Below are positions 61,701-64,000 of a stretch of DNA of 64,000 bases, in pieces. The position numbers and the translations under genes were made by a program. The notes below the pieces were generated by a model. It saw only the letters and a list, made by a program, of their open reading frames with translations. It was not told where the DNA came from and searched no databases. The first letter of the stretch is position 1. Each line of letters opens with the position of its first letter. Origin of the DNA: Bolinopsis microptera. Its lineage: Eukaryota; Ctenophora; Tentaculata; Lobata; Bolinopsidae. The DNA lies in contig NC_087076.1 of NCBI RefSeq assembly GCF_026151205.1, positions 9,214,902-9,278,901 of the forward strand. The letters are read 5' to 3'.

Positions 61701-64000
61701 AATTTTGTTAGCACAATTATTGTTCTGCACGTACTCTATGGCCCATCTATGACAAAATCGTCTTTACATCTAGATATATTTTTTGCCACGAGTTCATTTA
61801 TAATTTCCCACGGTCTTTGTTGAGTTCAATAGCTGTACTCTAGATATGTTTTGAGTATAGCACATGCCTTTGCCATTTAATTGAGCTCTTGAGAAAAACT
61901 GTCGAATTATTGTTGTATATGTCGGCTTGTTTGGATCCCAATCAGGTTGTATTAATGTAAAGTCTTCTTCACTTCGAAATACAACACTAGCTTTCTTGTC
62001 GATGGAGTTTAAGAAGGCCTGGGTGGAGCAAGTGGTTATGTGTTACGTTTCGTTGGTTAAGGAGTTTAGAAGTTTGCAAGTCATTTCTATCTTTTTTGAA
62101 ATAACTGCACGATAGAGTCAAATGTGTTACAGCTGTTGGTGGATTCTATCTATTCGTTTTCATATTTCAGACAGAGCTTCTCTAAGTTAGCATTCAACTA
62201 TAGTCGTAGTGTATAGTCATTTTTGTCTGATGAATAGGTGTTGGCACAGAGTCAGGGGAAAGTTTCAATAGATGTGAATATAGGGGGATGGTTGGAGATT
62301 TGTCTGATAGAGCTCTTGTTGTTTTTTATCTTTTGGTTAACTTTCTGTGATTGGACTCGGTATTTTCGTCCCAGCGAGTGGGACGTTGTTGCTCGCCAGT
62401 AAAACAGCTATACTGCAAGTAGATGACACTAATTTTTCTACAACCACAAAATATTAAATTATAATTGTGTCTGTATGGCGCATAATGGACATAATTTGAT
62501 ATTCTCGAGCCGTCGTGGCGGTGAGAGTTATTCTGAACCACTGCATGCCCCTACGATTGCTCACCTTGTGAGCTCAAGCATTTGTTTGTTGTTGTGTTGT
62601 GTTGAAAGGGAAAAATTACTTGACTTTAATTCATCATCGCGATTTTAATCAGATGAGCTATGAATATAACGATTCACTTTAGTAATGGATCAATCTTATT
62701 ATATGATTAGATCTTTATAAAACAAACGATCTTGGCATACAATAGATTATAATGCGGGGTTGGTGGATTTCTATAATAAATTCGACACTTCAATTTACAG
62801 AATGCTTGATAGAGTAAGCAAAATTATTATCAGACTTTTCACTGCGCATGAGTAACTGGTGGATAAGCTTCGGTAAAAGCGGATCGGACAAAAAAGTCAA
62901 TGCGGCACTGGGTTTGGTATGTCGGTCGTTTCTTATTGTCCATTATCTACGTTTACTGCTTGTGTAGTTATAAAACAATAGTGAGTTTCTAAATATACGC
63001 TTTAAACGATTTAGTATGAATTGAATGAATCTACTGTCAATCAGCACTCTTATAACCAAAAGCATGAGTAACTGTAGTGATGTATGATTTCTAGATACTT
63101 TAATAATTTTGGCGCTCACAGGGTTCCTCAAGACATGATTGCGGCTAAGGTTACTGCTAACTGCGCAGGGACCTTCAAGCTTAAATTTATTCAACTTATG
63201 AGGCAGTCTAACCAACGCGTGGCTTTATTTTTATTGATATTATAGTTTTGATTTTAGTAATAAATTCCAAAATTTAAATTTGTTTTAACAAAAAAAATTT
63301 GTTGTTCCAATTTTCGACAATATTTTAACGGGCGTACTTGTTAAAAGTTATTTGATTTAAATATTACCGTGGACGAGTCCCAAATGGCGCGGTCGGTAGG
63401 TTATAAACCTTACAACAAAAAATTGATCAACGAAAGTCAATCTTATAGTTGCAAAACAACAATATTGTCGATGTGCGACGCAATGCAAAATTTAAATATT
63501 TCGACAAAAGCTATATTCAGCAATTCATATTAATTGTGCTTTTTACGGGCGAAAAATAGTGAAAACTTGATAAACTAATAATATTTTTGAGCTTTTTTTT
63601 CTTCTTTCAAAAATCAAGAGTGATACTCGTAAAATAGTTGTTTCAGTTTTAAATACTTACAACACTACTATATAAACACAATAATTTCTAGGTCCCAATG
63701 TCAAAGCGATGAAGAGATATGACGTGCCGTTTGTATCCTAGCCAGGCATCTATTCCTGGGCTACAAGTATTGGACTTCGCCATTTTCACCTCCTCACGCC
63801 TTTTCTCCTCCATTTCATCACATCACTATGGATCTGAATTCTAGTTACAATGTTTTTAAAAATCGTTTTCATTACAATGAGCTGAAAGCTCTCACGGCAG
63901 TGTTGAGAATGTCATGAAACTTAAGAGAAAATTCTGTTAAAATGCGAGGTCTTCTTGGAGTTGCAATCAGATTTTGTTTAGAACACAAGAGTGTTAACAT
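61700..64000. other. outer part of the right arm
   Basis: Mirror of 28588-30500. No gene I can support. A minus-strand frame at 62326-62541 and its left-arm counterpart at about 30090-30290 share translated pieces (APYRHNYNLIF, TRWDENTESNHRKL in the right copy), so this may be old coding DNA upstream of the LINE B RT. The mirror copy of the GC-rich dispersed repeat lies at about 63320-63405. Confidence 0.45.

Larger units (their letters stand above)
46243..64000 (-). repeat. right arm of a giant imperfect palindrome (cut by the window end)
   Basis: The inverted partner of 28588-46177. All elements listed for the left arm recur in mirror order. Differences are single-base substitutions and one- or two-base indels spread evenly, plus a homopolymer-rich block at 54586-54656 that has no partner in the left arm. 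Confidence 0.95.

Overview
This is eukaryotic, almost certainly invertebrate animal, DNA. It is AT-rich, the genes have GT-AG introns of roughly 80-770 bases, and the products are metazoan families: a ciliary EF-hand protein, a four-zinc-knuckle protein, PEX11, an F-box/leucine-rich-repeat protein and a Sec14-spectrin-DH-PH RhoGEF. EFCAB10 suggests a ciliated animal. LINE-rich AT-rich DNA with short introns would fit a cnidarian or another early-branching animal, but the sequence does not settle the phylum.

Layout. 1-2.2 kb: no gene I can name, with one weak minus-strand terminal exon candidate. 2.2-20.1 kb: five plus-strand genes in tandem, namely EFCAB10 (4 exons), ZCCHC9 (one coding exon), PEX11 (3 exons, with a minisatellite in intron 2), an F-box/LRR gene (9 exons, every junction in phase) and a Dbl-like RhoGEF (at least 5 exons in phase, first junction unresolved). 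11.9-14.9 kb is non-coding and holds a striking palindrome cluster. 20.1-24.1 kb shows no gene. 24.1-28.6 kb holds the wreck of a minus-strand non-LTR retrotransposon.

28.6-64.0 kb is one giant imperfect palindrome. Its apex is near 46.2 kb and each arm is about 17.6 kb; it runs off the end of the window. Every element in the left arm recurs in mirror order in the right arm: a LINE with a minisatellite and poly(A), a second convergent LINE fragment, a 55-base tandem repeat, a 3.6-kb element with long terminal inverted repeats (TIRs), an unidentified coding-like block and two MITE-like foldback elements. The arms differ throughout by substitutions and one-base indels. Each arm breaks the same reverse-transcriptase motif in a different way, and one stretch of the right arm is homopolymer junk. 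The simplest reading is an unpolished long-read foldback (template plus complement) at a contig end; a real old palindrome is the alternative.

The most interesting biology is the 3.6-kb TIR element, present once in each arm. Despite the sequence noise, its interior reads as one gene of a widespread, functionally uncharacterised metazoan protein family with a Cys-rich C-terminus. With TIRs of about 350-400 bp it looks like a DNA transposon I cannot place in a named superfamily.
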